A DNA stretch of 64,000 bases, from NCBI GenBank assembly GCA_018398765.1, contig JAHBMJ010003975.1:1-64000 (forward strand). Reading direction: 5' to 3'. The position numbers were made by a program, and so were the translations under genes. Each line of letters starts with the position of its first letter. Within the stretch, counting starts at the first letter, position 1. Source of the stretch: Chromera velia (Eukaryota; Sar; Chromeraceae). The notes under the pieces were generated by a model that searched no databases, was not told the DNA's origin, and worked only from the letters and a program-made list of their open reading frames with translations. Positions 31,837 to 44,267 of this stretch are shown here, piece after piece.

Positions 31837-32843
31837 GCCGAGTCTTTTTCGAGAGATAGACAGGCAGATCGGCACTGTAAGTGGCGCGGAGGGAATCCAG
31901 AAAAAAGATCAAAGACGGAAAAGAGAAATCGCCAATTTGTATAGGCACCCCGGGGAGGCGGTGTTCCATGCACGGCGTGCAGACGTACGGGATTTCTATC
32001 AATACACAGGACAGCGAGCTCTGACCTGAATACGAACGCGCACGACAGAATCCCAGCAGCAAAGATTACTCAGTCGGACGACGCAAAAGACAGCCAGGGA
32101 AAGGAATAAGCCGAGGGAATCTTGTAAAACAAATGATGTGGAGCTAATCGATTGGAATTGCACACATGAGGGCAAACAGTATCGATCACCTATATATATA
32201 TCTATTTCAATTCCGTCCGTTTCATGTCGGTCAGAATCGGTCTGTCAGATTCGGTCATGATTCGGTCATGCAGACTCATTGAGTGCATGGGTTTCAGTGC
32301 CAATATAGTGCCATAGTGCCAATGAGTGCATGGTCCCCGGTCAACTAAAATTAAGGCACGCGCGTGCTATACGCGCGCGCGCGCAATGGGAGCGCGAATT
32401 AAGACATGCGCCTTGCGATTTTGGAGCAAATATTTTTTGTCACGTCATGGAGTCTCAAGTTTGTTTCAATACGGATCAGAAATATTCATATAAGCTCTTG
32501 ACTCGATTTTGAATTGCTGAAGCGGAATGCTGAATTGGACAGTTGACTCCCAGAGTCCCTCTTCGGTTCCTGCTCAAAATCTGAGTAAACGCACGTGTGT
32601 TGCAAGTGCCGTCTCAAAACTGAAGACCGCGTCTCCAAAGCGCATGCATGTCTTTTCAATTACGGATAACTTTGCACTGTGTCCGAGCGTAGACGCGGGC
32701 TCTGCGACTTTTGACTCAGAGGCCAAGAAAACGTCGAAAAGGTCCCTTGGTAGTCTGGCTTTCTTGGAACCAGTCAAAAGAATATAAGCACAGGGCCAAG
32801 TATATATATATATATATATACTGAACAGTTGCATGTAACGAGA
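31837..32843. promoter_or_regulatory. Head-to-head intergenic region
   Basis: It contains the duplicated 5' flank of ankyrin B (to about 32050), a CpG-rich patch (about 32352-32396, CACGCGCGTG and alternating CG), and a (TA)n run at 32801-32821 ending 22 bases before the phosphatase ATG, possibly acting as its TATA element. Confidence 0.45.
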
Positions 32844-34462
32844 ATGTTTGGCTTACCTCTTTTTCTCCTCCTTGGCAATTTCCTCCCTGGTTCTTCACTG
32901 AGGCTCGGTGAGCCCCCAGAGATGGTGAAGAGGGCCCTGCAGGTTGTGGGCCAGGCAGTCGGAAGAAAGAAGAAGCCGGCAACACCAGAGCGAACAGCTC
33001 CAGGTGGATGCAGAGACCTGGAGGTTTTGGTGAAGGGCGACACGCTGAGGATTCTGCACATGTCTGACTTCCACTTCCACCCAACAAAGGGATGCAACGG
33101 AGGTGACGTCCCTGAGCAGGCCCTGCTCCGTGAGGAAGAGGGGGGGTGTTCCAAGTCAGTTAGATAGAGACAGATTGCATGAGAGATGTGCATGTTTTGT
33201 TTTGTATTGCTATATATGTCTAAATGTTTTGTTTTGTACGGTTTTTTCCAATATGTGTCGCACTTTTTCTTTTTTCAGTTGTTATTGCATGAAGAAAAGG
33301 GATAAAACTGTTGTGTGACTATGTGCGCGCATTCTTTTGTGCCGCTGTGTTTTTCTTTCACGTGCTGTTCTCCTCCTCCTCCTCCTCCTCCTTCTTCTTC
33401 TTCTTCTTCTTCTTCTTCTTGTCATTATCTCCTGTCAATCTCGCTTTTGTGTATGCAGGGCCACCGAAGAGTTCGTCAACAAGGTCACTGATGAGTATCT
33501 GCCTGAGGTGGACCTCGTTGTGCTGAATGGAGACCTGATCAATTGGGATGCAGGTGAGTTGGTCGTCTTGAAAGAAAAGAAAAAGGGGAGGCTCAGTGCT
33601 CTTAGTTGCTTCGATAGAATGCGTGTGCATGCTTTCTGTCTTTCAACACCGCCTCTCCCTCCAGCCTCCCCCCTTTCTCTCTCTACGTTTGTGGTGTGTG
33701 TGTATGTGTGTGTGTAGGTGTGTTTCTGCGGGGTGTGTGTGTGTGTGTGTGTATGTGTGTGTGAATGTCTCTTACCTTCTCACAGCTCAAATGAAGGCCT
33801 GATGCTCCAACGAACTTGACTGCAGTGCGGGGAGACGAAACAGACCTCTCCAAGTTTCTCCTCGAGAAGCCTGGGTTCCTCAGGCACTTCGTTGACCAGG
33901 CAAACGTGCAGAACGTCCCTGTGATGGTCTTGTTGGGCAATCACGACTCACCTTCGATGACCTGCGTGGACTTTAATGCTGAAAATGGAAAAGGGCCCTC
34001 TGTGTTTGACTGTGACGTCTCTTCTTTCACAGTCACTTTCGAGCAGCGGATTAGAAAGAGAAGATGGGGGAGCGTGCAAGGGATGTTCAGCCGATCTGCT
34101 AATCTCTGCACTGCTCCTGGTGATGAAGTGCACGGGGTCGGCAACCTGGTCGTGTTTGCAAACGTCAACGGCAAGAAGGTGCCTCTCGTTTTTGTAGACA
34201 GCGGCACAGCGCTGTCATTAAACGTGCAGCCGTTCAAAGAGGCAGAGGTCAAGGAGGTTCTGTACGACTGGGTGCGCCCCTCTCAGGTCGACTGGATGAA
34301 GAACAGACTTGCAAATGGACACGGAGAGAGCTTTAGAGGGACGGTGCCAGGGTTCATCTTCACACACCACCCTCCCGCTCTGACCACACGACCAGTCAAA
34401 ACATTCCACGATTCCTTTGCCCTGGATAACGTCAAGATCCTCTCAGGTCGGGTCAAGGATAC

Positions 34463-34498
<36 letters not shown>

Positions 34499-35470
34499 GT
34501 CTCTCTCTGACTGAAACACGTAGACACGCTCAATCACCCTGTCAGTCAGTACGTCAGTTCGTCAGTCAGCCACTTATCTACTCCCGCAATCAATTTTTGC
34601 TTCATGTAGAATCATGCTTCGCTCACTCATGTATCCGTGTGTGTCTCCTGAAGCGAAAAGTTTGACTTGAAAGGTAGCGCGTGAGGTAAGCTAGACCCAA
34701 ACGGACCAAAGGAGATGCATGCTGAGCGAACCTTTGTCCGTTTCACTACACACCTCATAGTAATAACGGTTTAATAGTGGGGCTGTAAATTTCGACTCTT
34801 CTCGAACCCTTTGCTGTTGTGAATTCGCATCCGCCTCTTCTTACCCGCGGTACTCACTTGAACACATCTTGCAGGCCAGATGTGGGTCGGTAGCAGAAAT
34901 CACGGCAAACCCGACCAAGGTGAGAAGGGGGGGGAGTTTCGCACTGTGGAGAATTTCAGTTGTGCGACGTCGTCCGAGTCCAAGCGTCCACTTCGCCCTG
35001 TGATTAGCTCATCCGAATATTCCACAAACCCGAAAGAGAATTGGAAACTGAACGTGAGAGAGGACAAGGAGGGGGCAGAGGAAGAAGCGTGTGCTGGTGC
35101 AGAGGAGATGGAATTTTTCGATGGACCCTCACAAGACAGGGGGGAGACGCTGATGCAAGCAGCCACATCCTCTAGGTTGATTGCAGCCCTCTTCTCGGGA
35201 CACCATCACGAGAATGATTACTGTGCCATTGCCGAGGACACGCCCGTTGCGTTCTGTTATGGGGGAACTGCCGGATACACAGCCGCCACTTATGAAAAGG
35301 CGAAAGAATTTGGACCCCGTCCCAGGGGGGCAAAATTGGAACATCAGGTTCGTTTGATCCACTATCAACTGCCCAAACACGGCAAGGCCCGTTTGAGCAC
35401 CCGGTTAATCAGAGACATTTATGGGGGGGGAACAGAGCTTGGCCCTGAAACTGTCCTTCCTCTAGCTTGA
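32844..35470 (+). CDS. Secreted calcineurin-like metallophosphatase (PAP28/29-like)
   Basis: Four exons: 32844-33154, 33459-33553, 33826-34446, 34875-35470, giving 540 residues with phases 2,1,1. The first 22 residues form a signal peptide. The metallophosphoesterase signature is complete and in order: MSDFHFH (D-x-H) in exon 1, VVLNGDLINWD in exon 2, LLGNHDSP and FIFTHHP in exon 3, and SGHHHEND (G-H-x-H) in exon 4. These residues bind the two metals. The layout, including the CYGGTAGY block after GHHHEND, resembles the purple-acid-phosphatase 28/29 (Dcr2-like) group. Exon 4 has an extra acidic insertion of about 80 residues before GHHHEND. Each junction restores the family frame. The exon 3 acceptor at 33825 was preferred because the upstream CACAG site leads to a stop. 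Confidence 0.85.
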
Positions 35471-36282
35471 ATGACCACGAGTTCAAGAAATTAACAGACT
35501 GGCAATGGGCACCGTGCATAAATCTCAGGCTTGGACTGAGCTAAGGGCAGAGTGAATAACTGAATGTCTTTTTACATTTTTACGCTGCCAATATTGATCC
35601 TAGTATTGATCTGTACATATAGCATAGTAATAGTAAAAAATGACTTTCTGGATTCTTTTATGTGTAACGGTGGCTGCTTGGTTGAAATCAGCCCAAAAAC
35701 AACCTTTTGCTCAATAAACAAATTGATTAAAGCAATCATTTTACAACGGTGGCTTTTTTTTTTTAATTTGATCACTAGCACTATTACTAGTAAGTTCCAA
35801 TACATACCGTACGTACAGCTGTCATAAGATTAACTAGAAGATTAATCAAATGCTTAAAAAGACTACAATTAAAAATAGACTACAAAAATAAACTACAAAG
35901 AAGTTAATGAATTTCAGCTATAGAGCTATAAGTATTATACGAGAAAACAGTCCAATAAGTTGATTAGCCTAAAAGTTGGTAAAATAGATAGAACAGTAAA
36001 CATAGCTAGAAACAGAGTTTCAAAAAATCTAGTTTAAAAAAGTAAGTTTAAAACAGTTTGAATAGTCCACTACTTTTCGATTTGCTACGCTTCATAGTAA
36101 ATAGTTACAAAATAAATTGTGAATTAAATCTAAATTATAGTCTAAATATTATAGTTGCCCGGGAACTTGCCTCAGGCTGAGCAGTTGCGATTATTTGGCG
36201 ATATTAAATCTGACCGCAATTTCTGCGTAAGCTCCCTCTTTTTCTGTAATCGTGCACAGCCTGAATTGAAGTTAATTCTTTT
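35471..36282. other. AT-rich tail-to-tail intergenic region
   Basis: About 800 bases, strongly AT-rich with TAGA/CTACAAA-type words. No gene, RNA or clear repeat recognised. Confidence 0.6.
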
Positions 36283-37782
36283 TCATGACGGGATCCTTCC
36301 AGTGACGGTGACTTCCTCAGTCCCGTTGGACATCAGCTGAAGCATGCGGACTGACGAGGGGTCGAGAACAGACTTCAGTCGCTCCACTGCCTTCTCCAAC
36401 CCCTCCCTCCACTGCTGCGCCCCCCCGTCGAAATTCTTCAAGGTGATCACTGCAGCACCCCCCGGTACCATCAATTCTCTAAAGAGCAGGAACGTGTCAA
36501 CGCTGTCACACGTCGGACAGTTCATGTCACACACGTATGCGTCTAGAAACGGGCCCTCAGAAGGTGGCACCAATGCCCCCTTCGTCTTTCTCCTTTGAGT
36601 GATCACCTCTCTGATCTGAGAGACGGACTCTTTCGCCTTCACTGCCAGATGAATAATGGAGTCTGGCAAGGAAGCATGAAGAGCACCAGGGTCCACAGCC
36701 ACGACGGCATCGCACCCCAATTGGGTGGCAAGCACATAAGACCACCCGCCGGGTGAGGCTCCGATGTCCACAGCACAGCGGGGTCTGTTCTGTTCGACTC
36801 TCTGTAATTTCAACGCACTCTTCTCCCCCCCACCCCCTCCCTCTTCATCCACAGGGTGTGGAAGAAGAATGTCGGATCTCTTGGCTAGCTCGGCTAGTTT
36901 GAACTGGGCTCTGGAGACCACTAAGTCCTTCCCTTCCCCCACCAACTCGACCCGAGAGGAATCTCGGGCAGCAAACATGTACGGACTTTTCTCCTTTCCC
37001 CCCCCCATTACCGTGTCCTCCCCTTCAACTGGCAGGCTGTTGATTTGGTGCACCCCGCAGTACACAGTCCCCTCCACACCCACAATGTCCACACACAAGA
37101 GGGCATCTCCTGGAGACGCCACTGCAACCTTCTCCCCCCTCTCCTCCCCCACCAGAGGCTTTCCATTCAACAACTCTGCGAACTCCCTCTCCATGGACTT
37201 GGGGTAGGCCCGCACTCGGAATTTGACGTCTGTGGGCCCAGGCATGCCCCTGCTGAAGGCCCCGAAGGTGCCCTGGCAGTACGCAGCGGCGGTGTCGAGG
37301 GAGGGCCCCCTGTGCCCCATGCGGTAACACCGCAACACACACTTCAAGACTGGGTCCTCCCCCATTCTCCTCACAAACTCTCTTTCTTCATCCCTCACAC
37401 ACACAGACGAGGAAGACGAAGAGCGACCCGTCGGTTGCCTCATTCGAATCAGCAGCGCTCTGTCTGCGAATCTGTTCTTTCCGTGTGCCCTCGCCATACG
37501 CATGTCCTCTATGAACCTCCCGTACACATCCTTCAAATAACTCCCCAGTCTATTCTCGTGTGAGGCCATGTACTGCAGAACGACGTGGCACTCGAAGGAG
37601 AAAATCATATCGTCACGCAGACGGTGGGGGTAGAAGCACTCCTCCCCCCACTTACAGGCCCCGTCTCCTTCCCGCACGTAGACGGCACAGGGCGGCCGGT
37701 CCTCCTTCGCCACGTGCAGCCCCTCGCATGCAGACCCGTCGCAGCTCCCCATCATGTGCCTCCAACAAAGAGCTGCACGCAT
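36283..37782 (-). CDS. CCCH zinc-finger / THUMP / FtsJ-type RNA 2'-O-methyltransferase
   Basis: 499 residues from the ATG at 37782. Two CCCH zinc fingers at residues 6-23 (C-x7-C-x4-C-x3-H) and 32-53 (C-x10-C-x5-C-x3-H). A THUMP-like RNA-binding region spans about 185-245 (FRVRAYPKSMEREFAELL; ALLCVDIV..GTVYCGV). An FtsJ methyltransferase domain runs from about 288 to the end. The SAM-binding loop is DIGASPGGW (339-347). The K-D-K-E catalytic set is complete: K295 in SRAQFKL, D419 in CDM, K449 in TLKN, and E490 near the end. THUMP plus FtsJ is the RlmM-like layout for 2'-O-ribose methylation of structured RNA; the fused CCCH fingers are unusual. A TGCAG acceptor right after the ATG means an upstream first exon cannot be excluded. 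Confidence 0.85.
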   Translation of the reverse strand: MRAALCWRHMMGSCDGSACEGLHVAKEDRPPCAVYVREGDGACKWGEECFYPHRLRDDMIFSFECHVVLQYMASHENRLGSYLKDVYGRFIEDMRMARAHGKNRFADRALLIRMRQPTGRSSSSSSVCVRDEEREFVRRMGEDPVLKCVLRCYRMGHRGPSLDTAAAYCQGTFGAFSRGMPGPTDVKFRVRAYPKSMEREFAELLNGKPLVGEERGEKVAVASPGDALLCVDIVGVEGTVYCGVHQINSLPVEGEDTVMGGGKEKSPYMFAARDSSRVELVGEGKDLVVSRAQFKLAELAKRSDILLPHPVDEEGGGGGEKSALKLQRVEQNRPRCAVDIGASPGGWSYVLATQLGCDAVVAVDPGALHASLPDSIIHLAVKAKESVSQIREVITQRRKTKGALVPPSEGPFLDAYVCDMNCPTCDSVDTFLLFRELMVPGGAAVITLKNFDGGAQQWREGLEKAVERLKSVLDPSSVRMLQLMSNGTEEVTVTGRIPS

Positions 37783-39451
37783 GGAGAGGGATGAAGAAAC
37801 CAAACGAAACAACTATACAGTACCTACGCGCAGCAGGCCTTACATATTATACATCGGGGACACATGATGGACGGAATCCGGGTAGTCAGGGGGGGGTGGT
37901 CGTCCTCTCATACAACAGAATACTTAGACGTAAGAGGGCACCTAGATCCTTCCGACATACCCATTCGGCGTTCCTTGTCCTCTTTGGGCTCCTGGCCTGC
38001 ACGCACACTCATACACAGTGCACACACAGACAGGTGATCAGAGTGGGACACAAAGGTAAGTCATTCTAGTATGCGACCTCATGAAAGTCGGAACAGACCA
38101 TATTTCTCAAATTTTCTTCGATGCAGCCTGCTGTCGGTGGCATGGTCGAAGTCACGACCAGATTCAGGGTCGGACATGGCGACTATCTCCTAGAGGAAGG
38201 ATGGCGATGTATATATGTCTGCAGGGATATACGATCAAGTTAAGTTGTACGGAGAGGGGGGCACCTCCGCGAATCTTTGAACGCGTTTGGGGCACAACCA
38301 GCTGGATCAGCAGACAAAGGGTTTGACTGCTTGCTCGAATGAAGACGTAAAGTTCACAGTACAGACAGACTGGTGTGTGTCTGTAGGAGTGCATTGTGCA
38401 ACAGATTATATAAGTTCAATGACTGGAGCGAAATAACCGTTCTAGAGCCTGAAGCGGCGGCGCCAGTTTCCCAGCCTTCCGATCGCGCCCGCGGCATATC
38501 CCGCGCGGCGCCGCACATGCATGGAAGCAACAGCAGTATATATTATCACAGACACGGGGAATGAGATTTTTCCGTGTACAAAAGTCCGTGCGCAAAAGCC
38601 GCGTGCAAAAGTTTTGGCCGAAAATCCGTCTGCACGGATTTGAGATTCCGCGCACAAATGTTGCGCGATTCCGCGTGCAAATGTTGCGTGCATGCGGCAA
38701 GGGTTTTTAGTCCAGGACCACTCTAGGATGCGACAGATTCGAACGGCCTAGGTAGAATGCATAGGGTGGGAGACTCCTGTACAGGAGATGCCCTGCAAGC
38801 CGCAGCCCCGCAGGCCGAGAGTCTGCCACAATACAATACAATGCGGTATTTCCGCGTGCAAATGTTGTGCGGACAACTTTTGCACGCGGAAATCCGCCCG
38901 CAGAAATTTGCTGTTCCGCGTGCACGGATTTGGTCTCGGAACAGCAAAAAACTTTTGCACGCGGCTTTTGCGCACGGACTTTTGTACACGGAAAAATCTC
39001 ATTCCCCGTGTCTGTGATAATAACAGCAGTCGATCCGTCTCCTAAATTCTCAAATGTCTTCACCTCCATCATACATCATCATATATACCTCCAGGCTCCA
39101 TCGGAACATTTGCAGAGATGGAAGGTCTCTACCATGCACCAAATACAGCGCATCTGTCTGTTGTCCAGTACATGTGTTGAAGTGCGCGTAAACACGGCAG
39201 TTGCCGTCGGACTCACTCCGAACACTTCAATTTAAGAGAAAAAAGGAAGTCAGTGACTGTCAGTCTCGCTGGTCCTGATCGGCACTGTGCGCGGAGTCTC
39301 CTTTCGTCGTGAGAAGGGAGAGGCCATGACGTGAGACTGTGACCTCGCTCAGATCGTGCTCTCACATCGCATAAGGGCAGTGATAAAAAGTGAGAGGAGA
39401 AGGAAGACAGATACGTATCAGAAGATCCGCAGCCAGAAGGCCAGAGGGACG
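37783..39451. promoter_or_regulatory. Head-to-head intergenic region with GC island and MITE
   Basis: 1.67 kb between the FtsJ gene (-) and the secreted-protein gene (+). A GC-rich island with GGCGCC and CCGCGCGGCGCCGC palindromes is at about 38446-38520. The Mutator-like element (38542-39021) follows directly. The rest has CA-rich patches (about 38005-38030) and no recognised gene. Confidence 0.5.
38542..39021. mobile_element. Non-autonomous Mutator-like element with 9-bp target duplication
   Basis: Terminal inverted repeats of about 80 bases. The left starts ATTATCACAGACACGGGG (38542) and the right ends with its complement at 39021. Flanking direct repeats AACAGCAGT (38529-38537 and 39022-39030) are a 9-bp target-site duplication, with four extra bases (ATAT) on the left. 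The interior repeats CCGCGTGCAAA-type words. No coding sequence. The 9-bp duplication and long TIRs fit the Mutator superfamily. Confidence 0.75.
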
Positions 39452-39723
39452 ATGTGGCTTCCTTCCTTCGTGATTTTGGTCCTGTGCCTGCTCTCTCGTG
39501 TGACTGCGGTGTCACAAGAGAGCAGGAAACAGCAAAAGCAGGGAGGACTGGAACCCACGTCCAGGCAAGGAGGGGAACCTGCGAAGACTTCTGACGTGAC
39601 CAAAAAGAATGGGAAGGCCGAAGAACAGTTGGTGACTCTCTGCAATGTTCGGTCATCCAGCACGTGAGTCCTCTCCTGCATCCATCCGCCTCTCCCCGCC
39701 CTCTGGTGCTCCCTTGCTCTCTC

Positions 39724-39758
<35 letters not shown>

Positions 39759-41692
39759 GTGTGTGTGTGTGTGTAGGTGCATGTGGGTCTGTCTCTCGCA
39801 CACAGCTTCTCTATTCCTCTTGTTTTATGATCGCCTCTCGTTTCACGTCTTTTACCGGTCCACTTTGTGGTATTTGCACTTTCTTGTTTTTTCTTTCATT
39901 GATATGAACTCTATCTACCCCTTCCTCCCCCCTTTTGCTCAGGGCCCTTTCTCTCGAGTCCTCTGGAAAAGATCTTGTGAAGGATGTAAAATTTGGCTCG
40001 TGTGCAAACGCACGTCTGGGAGAACCAAAGACAAGCGTCACAGTGCACGACATGAAAGGACAGGTGAGTGAGTCACTTGGCTGCATGTCTCCGTTGTTCT
40101 TTCTGCTGTTCTTCTTTTCTGGAATGCATGGGTGAACGGCTGAACTGTCATGTTCGCTTCCTTTTTTTCTTCAGACAACTGCCCTTGCTGTGCTCGCGCT
40201 CTTTTGTAAGGAATCGCGCGCTTTTCGCCTTTCTTTCTTGTTTCGACAAACATGCCTGAAGCAGGACCATCTCCAGTGAGTGAGGGCGACGTACAAGACC
40301 CCAGGTGTCGCCATCCGGAAGAAGCACAGGTCGTGTGTATGCACTATCAGGGTTCCTCATGAACTCACTGACTGAGTGAATGCGTCTTTCTTTTCCCCTT
40401 CCTCTCTCTCCGCCATGCTCGCAGCGTGAGTCTGTGAGCCTCAATATCGCTTCGGTATCTCTCGGGTCCTCCAAGGAGGAGAAGGACCGGGGGGGAGACG
40501 GTCATCATCGGGCTTTTCTGGTCGTGGTGGGAGAAAAGGTCAGGAAGGGAGGGGGGGGGGGCTGTGAGAAGCGAGAGAAGAAGCCAGGAAGAAATGGTCT
40601 GCCTTCATTCCTTCCTGGTACAACAAAGAAAGTCTTTCTTGTCTTGAATATTTGATTTCGCACTGTATCCTTACTTAGCTGTTTGAATGTCCTCCGGTCT
40701 CTACCAGTGGGGTCTATCCTCTGGATGCACGCTTCTTTTGACTTTCTTCTTCGCCTTCCAGCCTTGCATCATGGTTCTGTTTTGCTTTCTTTCCTGCAGC
40801 CATGTTTGTCCGCTTTCGTTGGTCATGTGCTCAATGAATGGTGTTTGATTGATCTCTCATTTCCTTGTCTTTGCAGAAGACCAGCGTGCGTCAATTCCCT
40901 TCCCAAAGCCTCGTCGAGGGTTTGGCGGTGGTCCCTGTGAATGACCTGGAGGCGGATGCCGGTGCTCTGAGGGGAACTCTGACATACCCTGTGCGTGCGT
41001 CAGTCAGAGTGGGGTGAGGGAATGAATAATGAGGGAGGAAGGGCTATAACTAGGAAGCAGTCTGGGGTGGGTGCGAGAGTTCGTGTTGGTGAATGTCCTC
41101 TGAAGAAGAATGTGCACCCGCCCGGCATGTTGATGCGCATTCTTCTCAGACTTTCTTTCAACTTCTGTCTGTACCTCCCTCGCCCTCGAACATCCTAGCT
41201 CCCATACATCAATGGTGCAGGCCTCACTGCCAGCCGAGATCTGCACATGTTTGAGCTCCTGTCCAACCCGCCCGCCCGCCTGCCTCCATGCCTGAATCCA
41301 TTCGAACACTTATTCTCTTTCTGGAGCACATACTTGGTTGGGTGCATTTCTGCTTGTGTGCGTGCAGGGTCAGAAGGAGGAGCAAGGAGTGTCCGACACG
41401 GGCAGCATGGCTCTTGACTTCTTTTCTTCCTCTCCCCAACTTCTTCAGGTTCGTTTGCTTGTTGTTTTATTAGATCGTTCCTAATTTCAAGCTTTGAGTG
41501 GTCTGCAAAAGGTTTTATTTTGTGTGGCGCTAGTTTGTGCCCGAAGAGCTTTTTGCGATCGATGAGGAGTCAAAATGACTGGAGGGCCGGGTGCATGAAT
41601 GTCGATAGATATCAGCAGAGAAAAAGAGAAAAAAATACTTTCCAAACAGGAGTTGTCCACTCGATTTTCTTTCTTTTCTTTCTTTCTTTCTT

Positions 41693-41733
<41 letters not shown>

Positions 41734-42864
41734 GTGTGTGTGTGTGTGTGTGTGTCGTTGTTCCGTCTTTCTCTTTTTTTCTTTCGTACACTCTTTTTTG
41801 ACCAATGTTTTCTCTATGGAAGAAGGAAAAAACAGTAGATGTATTGTCGGAAAATTCGCCTGGATGCTGCAGAGATTGCCGGCGAAAGTGGAGGTAGAAG
41901 TGGGTGAACACCGGGAGGAAGTGGTTAGTCAGTCAGCATCTTGTGGTCTTCTTTATTTGAGCTTCCTCTTTTATTTCTTAATTTTTTGCTATGAATGCTC
42001 CCCTTTTGCTTCTTTCACTTACACTCCTTGTTCTTTCTTCAGACGACTTGCTTGTGTAAGTCTCTACCCGGGTTCCTCTCTAGAATTTATCTCTGCTGGT
42101 CTCACGGCTATCTGTCTGTCTGTTTGTGGTCCATTCATGTGTCTGTCTGCCCATTTGGCAAGAAGAGCATCAGAGAATTCAGTCCGCAACGCCTCGATCA
42201 GCAGAAGCGTCAATGCATTGATTGATTTGGGCATACATAAACAATCTCCCCAGCCGGCCCCTTCTCCCTACCGGGTGGGTTCTGTCTGCCCGTTGGTTTC
42301 TTTTGTCTGCAGATTCTTGCTGCACGGACTGCAGCCTCCTCCCCCTCCTTCAAGGGGACCTTTCTTGTTGTGGCCTCTCAGACCGGCACCAGGGGCTCCC
42401 CTGTGTCCCTCCTGTCGCTTCCCGTCCCCGTGGGTGTGGACCTCACAGAAGACCCAACACTTGAAGAGGCAGGGACGGTTGCGCAGAGGAAAGACGCAAA
42501 GAGTAGAGAGAAAGAGACGGCAGTGAAGGGGGGAGGAGACGGGATACATCAGCTGACGGCTTTGGGTCAGTTGGGTGAGAGCGGGCAGCAGAAGAAGACC
42601 CAGTCGAAAGAAAAGACAGAGACGAAGGGGAGGGAAGCAGAAGATCCCGTGCCTGAAGATTCCTCTGCTGTCTCCACGCCGACATCGGACCGTTTCAACA
42701 TGACGGCATACAATGAGAACTGGCACAACGAGTATGGCCGGTTTGCTGTGCAAGAGGGCGCAAACAAGACGAGTGAACAGAGCAAGGGCAGAGTTGACTC
42801 TCCCTTCTCTTCTCTTGTCGTCTTCTGTACTCTTGCGGTCTTTTGGGTCTCTGGTGTGTATTGA
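39452..42864 (+). CDS. Secreted or membrane-anchored protein of unknown function
   Basis: Best model has seven exons: 39452-39663, 39943-40063, 40425-40538, 40877-40990, 41368-41448, 41873-41923, 42313-42864, giving 414 residues. After the first junction (phase 2) all introns are phase 0. The N-terminus MWLPSFVILVLCLLSRVTAV is a signal peptide and the last 18 residues (SLVVFCTLAVFWVSGVY) are hydrophobic, suggesting a membrane or GPI anchor. The middle is beta-rich in appearance (LVEGLAVVPVNDLEAD; LPAKVEVEVG; FKGTFLVVASQT). A charged, probably disordered stretch precedes the anchor, with one N-glycosylation site (NMT) near YNENWHNEYG. I recognise no domain. Small exons between 41000 and 42300 are the weakest part, and an exon may be missing there. 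Confidence 0.6.
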
Positions 42865-44267
42865 CAGAGCTAGAGGGAGACGGAGAGAGGGCCGGAAGGA
42901 AGTTCGACTGTACGTCGGACTCCGACAGTCACTGTACCAATCCGTCTACAGTTCTCCCTTTGTGGCAACCAGCCGCGTCGTATGTCGAGTGACTCTTCAT
43001 TAATTCACCTCTTGGGATGAAAGGGTGTCGAACCCGCTCTGTTCGGACACCTGAGGAAAGAAAAGCCTCATGTGTCGCAAGTAGAGTCCAAAAACTGGAA
43101 AACCAGTTCAGAGGCGTCAAAGTTGATGACACGTGCTACAGCCATGAATCCCTTTTCTTTGGATCTTTTGATAAAGCTAAGTGACGTGTGAGCCAGTCAG
43201 ATCCAAACTAATCCAAACAATTAAATACATGTTATCACTTTTCATTTTTGACAAAGATACAGTGTTGAACCACTAGTAATAGTTAACATCATCATCATCA
43301 TCATTATTAATATACTAACAATATAACTAATTATCCTATAAAAATAGAGTCTTGAATTTAGATTTACTGTGTTTGGGGGTTTTAGATTTTCTAAAAATTA
43401 GTGGTTTGGAGTTCTCATAAATTAGATTAACTCGTGAAATTCTAATTTGTTGAGAATTTTTGGGGTCATATTTTGGGGTGTCTAACGATGACATATATCT
43501 TTGTCCATTTCAATTTTTGACGGTTTTAAGTTTCATAAGTGGACCTGGGAAGCCTTTGGGGGGGAGGGGGAGGGGGGCGCGCTCGCCTCCTCATTCTGGC
43601 CGGGGAGGGTATGAATGTTTTTTATGCCCTCCCCCTACAACAGGGTACACCCCCCCCCTCCTCAGTCAACTTTAGACAACATAGGTGTCTTGGGGCCTGC
43701 CACCTCCAACTCAGATAAGCTGTATTGAGCTGCCCAATGCGTTCTGAGGATTCCCGCGAAGGTAACGGTGGACGCCAGCCTGAGCTATAGCGTCAGAAGA
43801 TTTATAAACTTTTCCACATCATCATGTCATCATGCGCACTTAAAATAAATTATGATCGCGCCGCAATTCACACGCGCGAATGCGCGCGAACAAACTTTTG
43901 CAGTTGTTGGAGTCAGTTGTGTCCCCAGCCGGCTCCATGCATGCACTGCATGGGCAGTCTGCATGCATGCACGAAACGTACAGCTACCATGCATACATGT
44001 TCATCGCACTCAGACGAATCCAGCTCGACGTACGTGCACATCGGCTTGTTGTCAGACCAATACATATACATGCACGCTCAGGTTCGAAGGAAAGAAGTCG
44101 AGCCCATTCTGAGATACGCAAATAGCAGTTGTGAAGAATTGCGGTGCAGCGTACAGACCTGTGTGTTGTTCAATCTATTTTCCCCGCTGTTGCATGCAGC
44201 AACTGTTGTTTACAAGCAGCACTTTGCCACAGCAGGACAAAGGTCACAGATCCGACGGATAGCTCCC
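42865..44267. other. Intergenic region with TGCATGCA cluster
   Basis: An AT-rich part (to about 43550) includes ATC repeats at 43287-43310. A G-rich/C-rich pair of tracts at about 43557-43665 could pair with each other. A CpG patch lies at about 43856-43892, followed by TGCATGCA palindromes at 43938, 43960/43964 and 44191. This is the likely promoter of the downstream membrane-protein gene. No gene seen. Confidence 0.5.
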
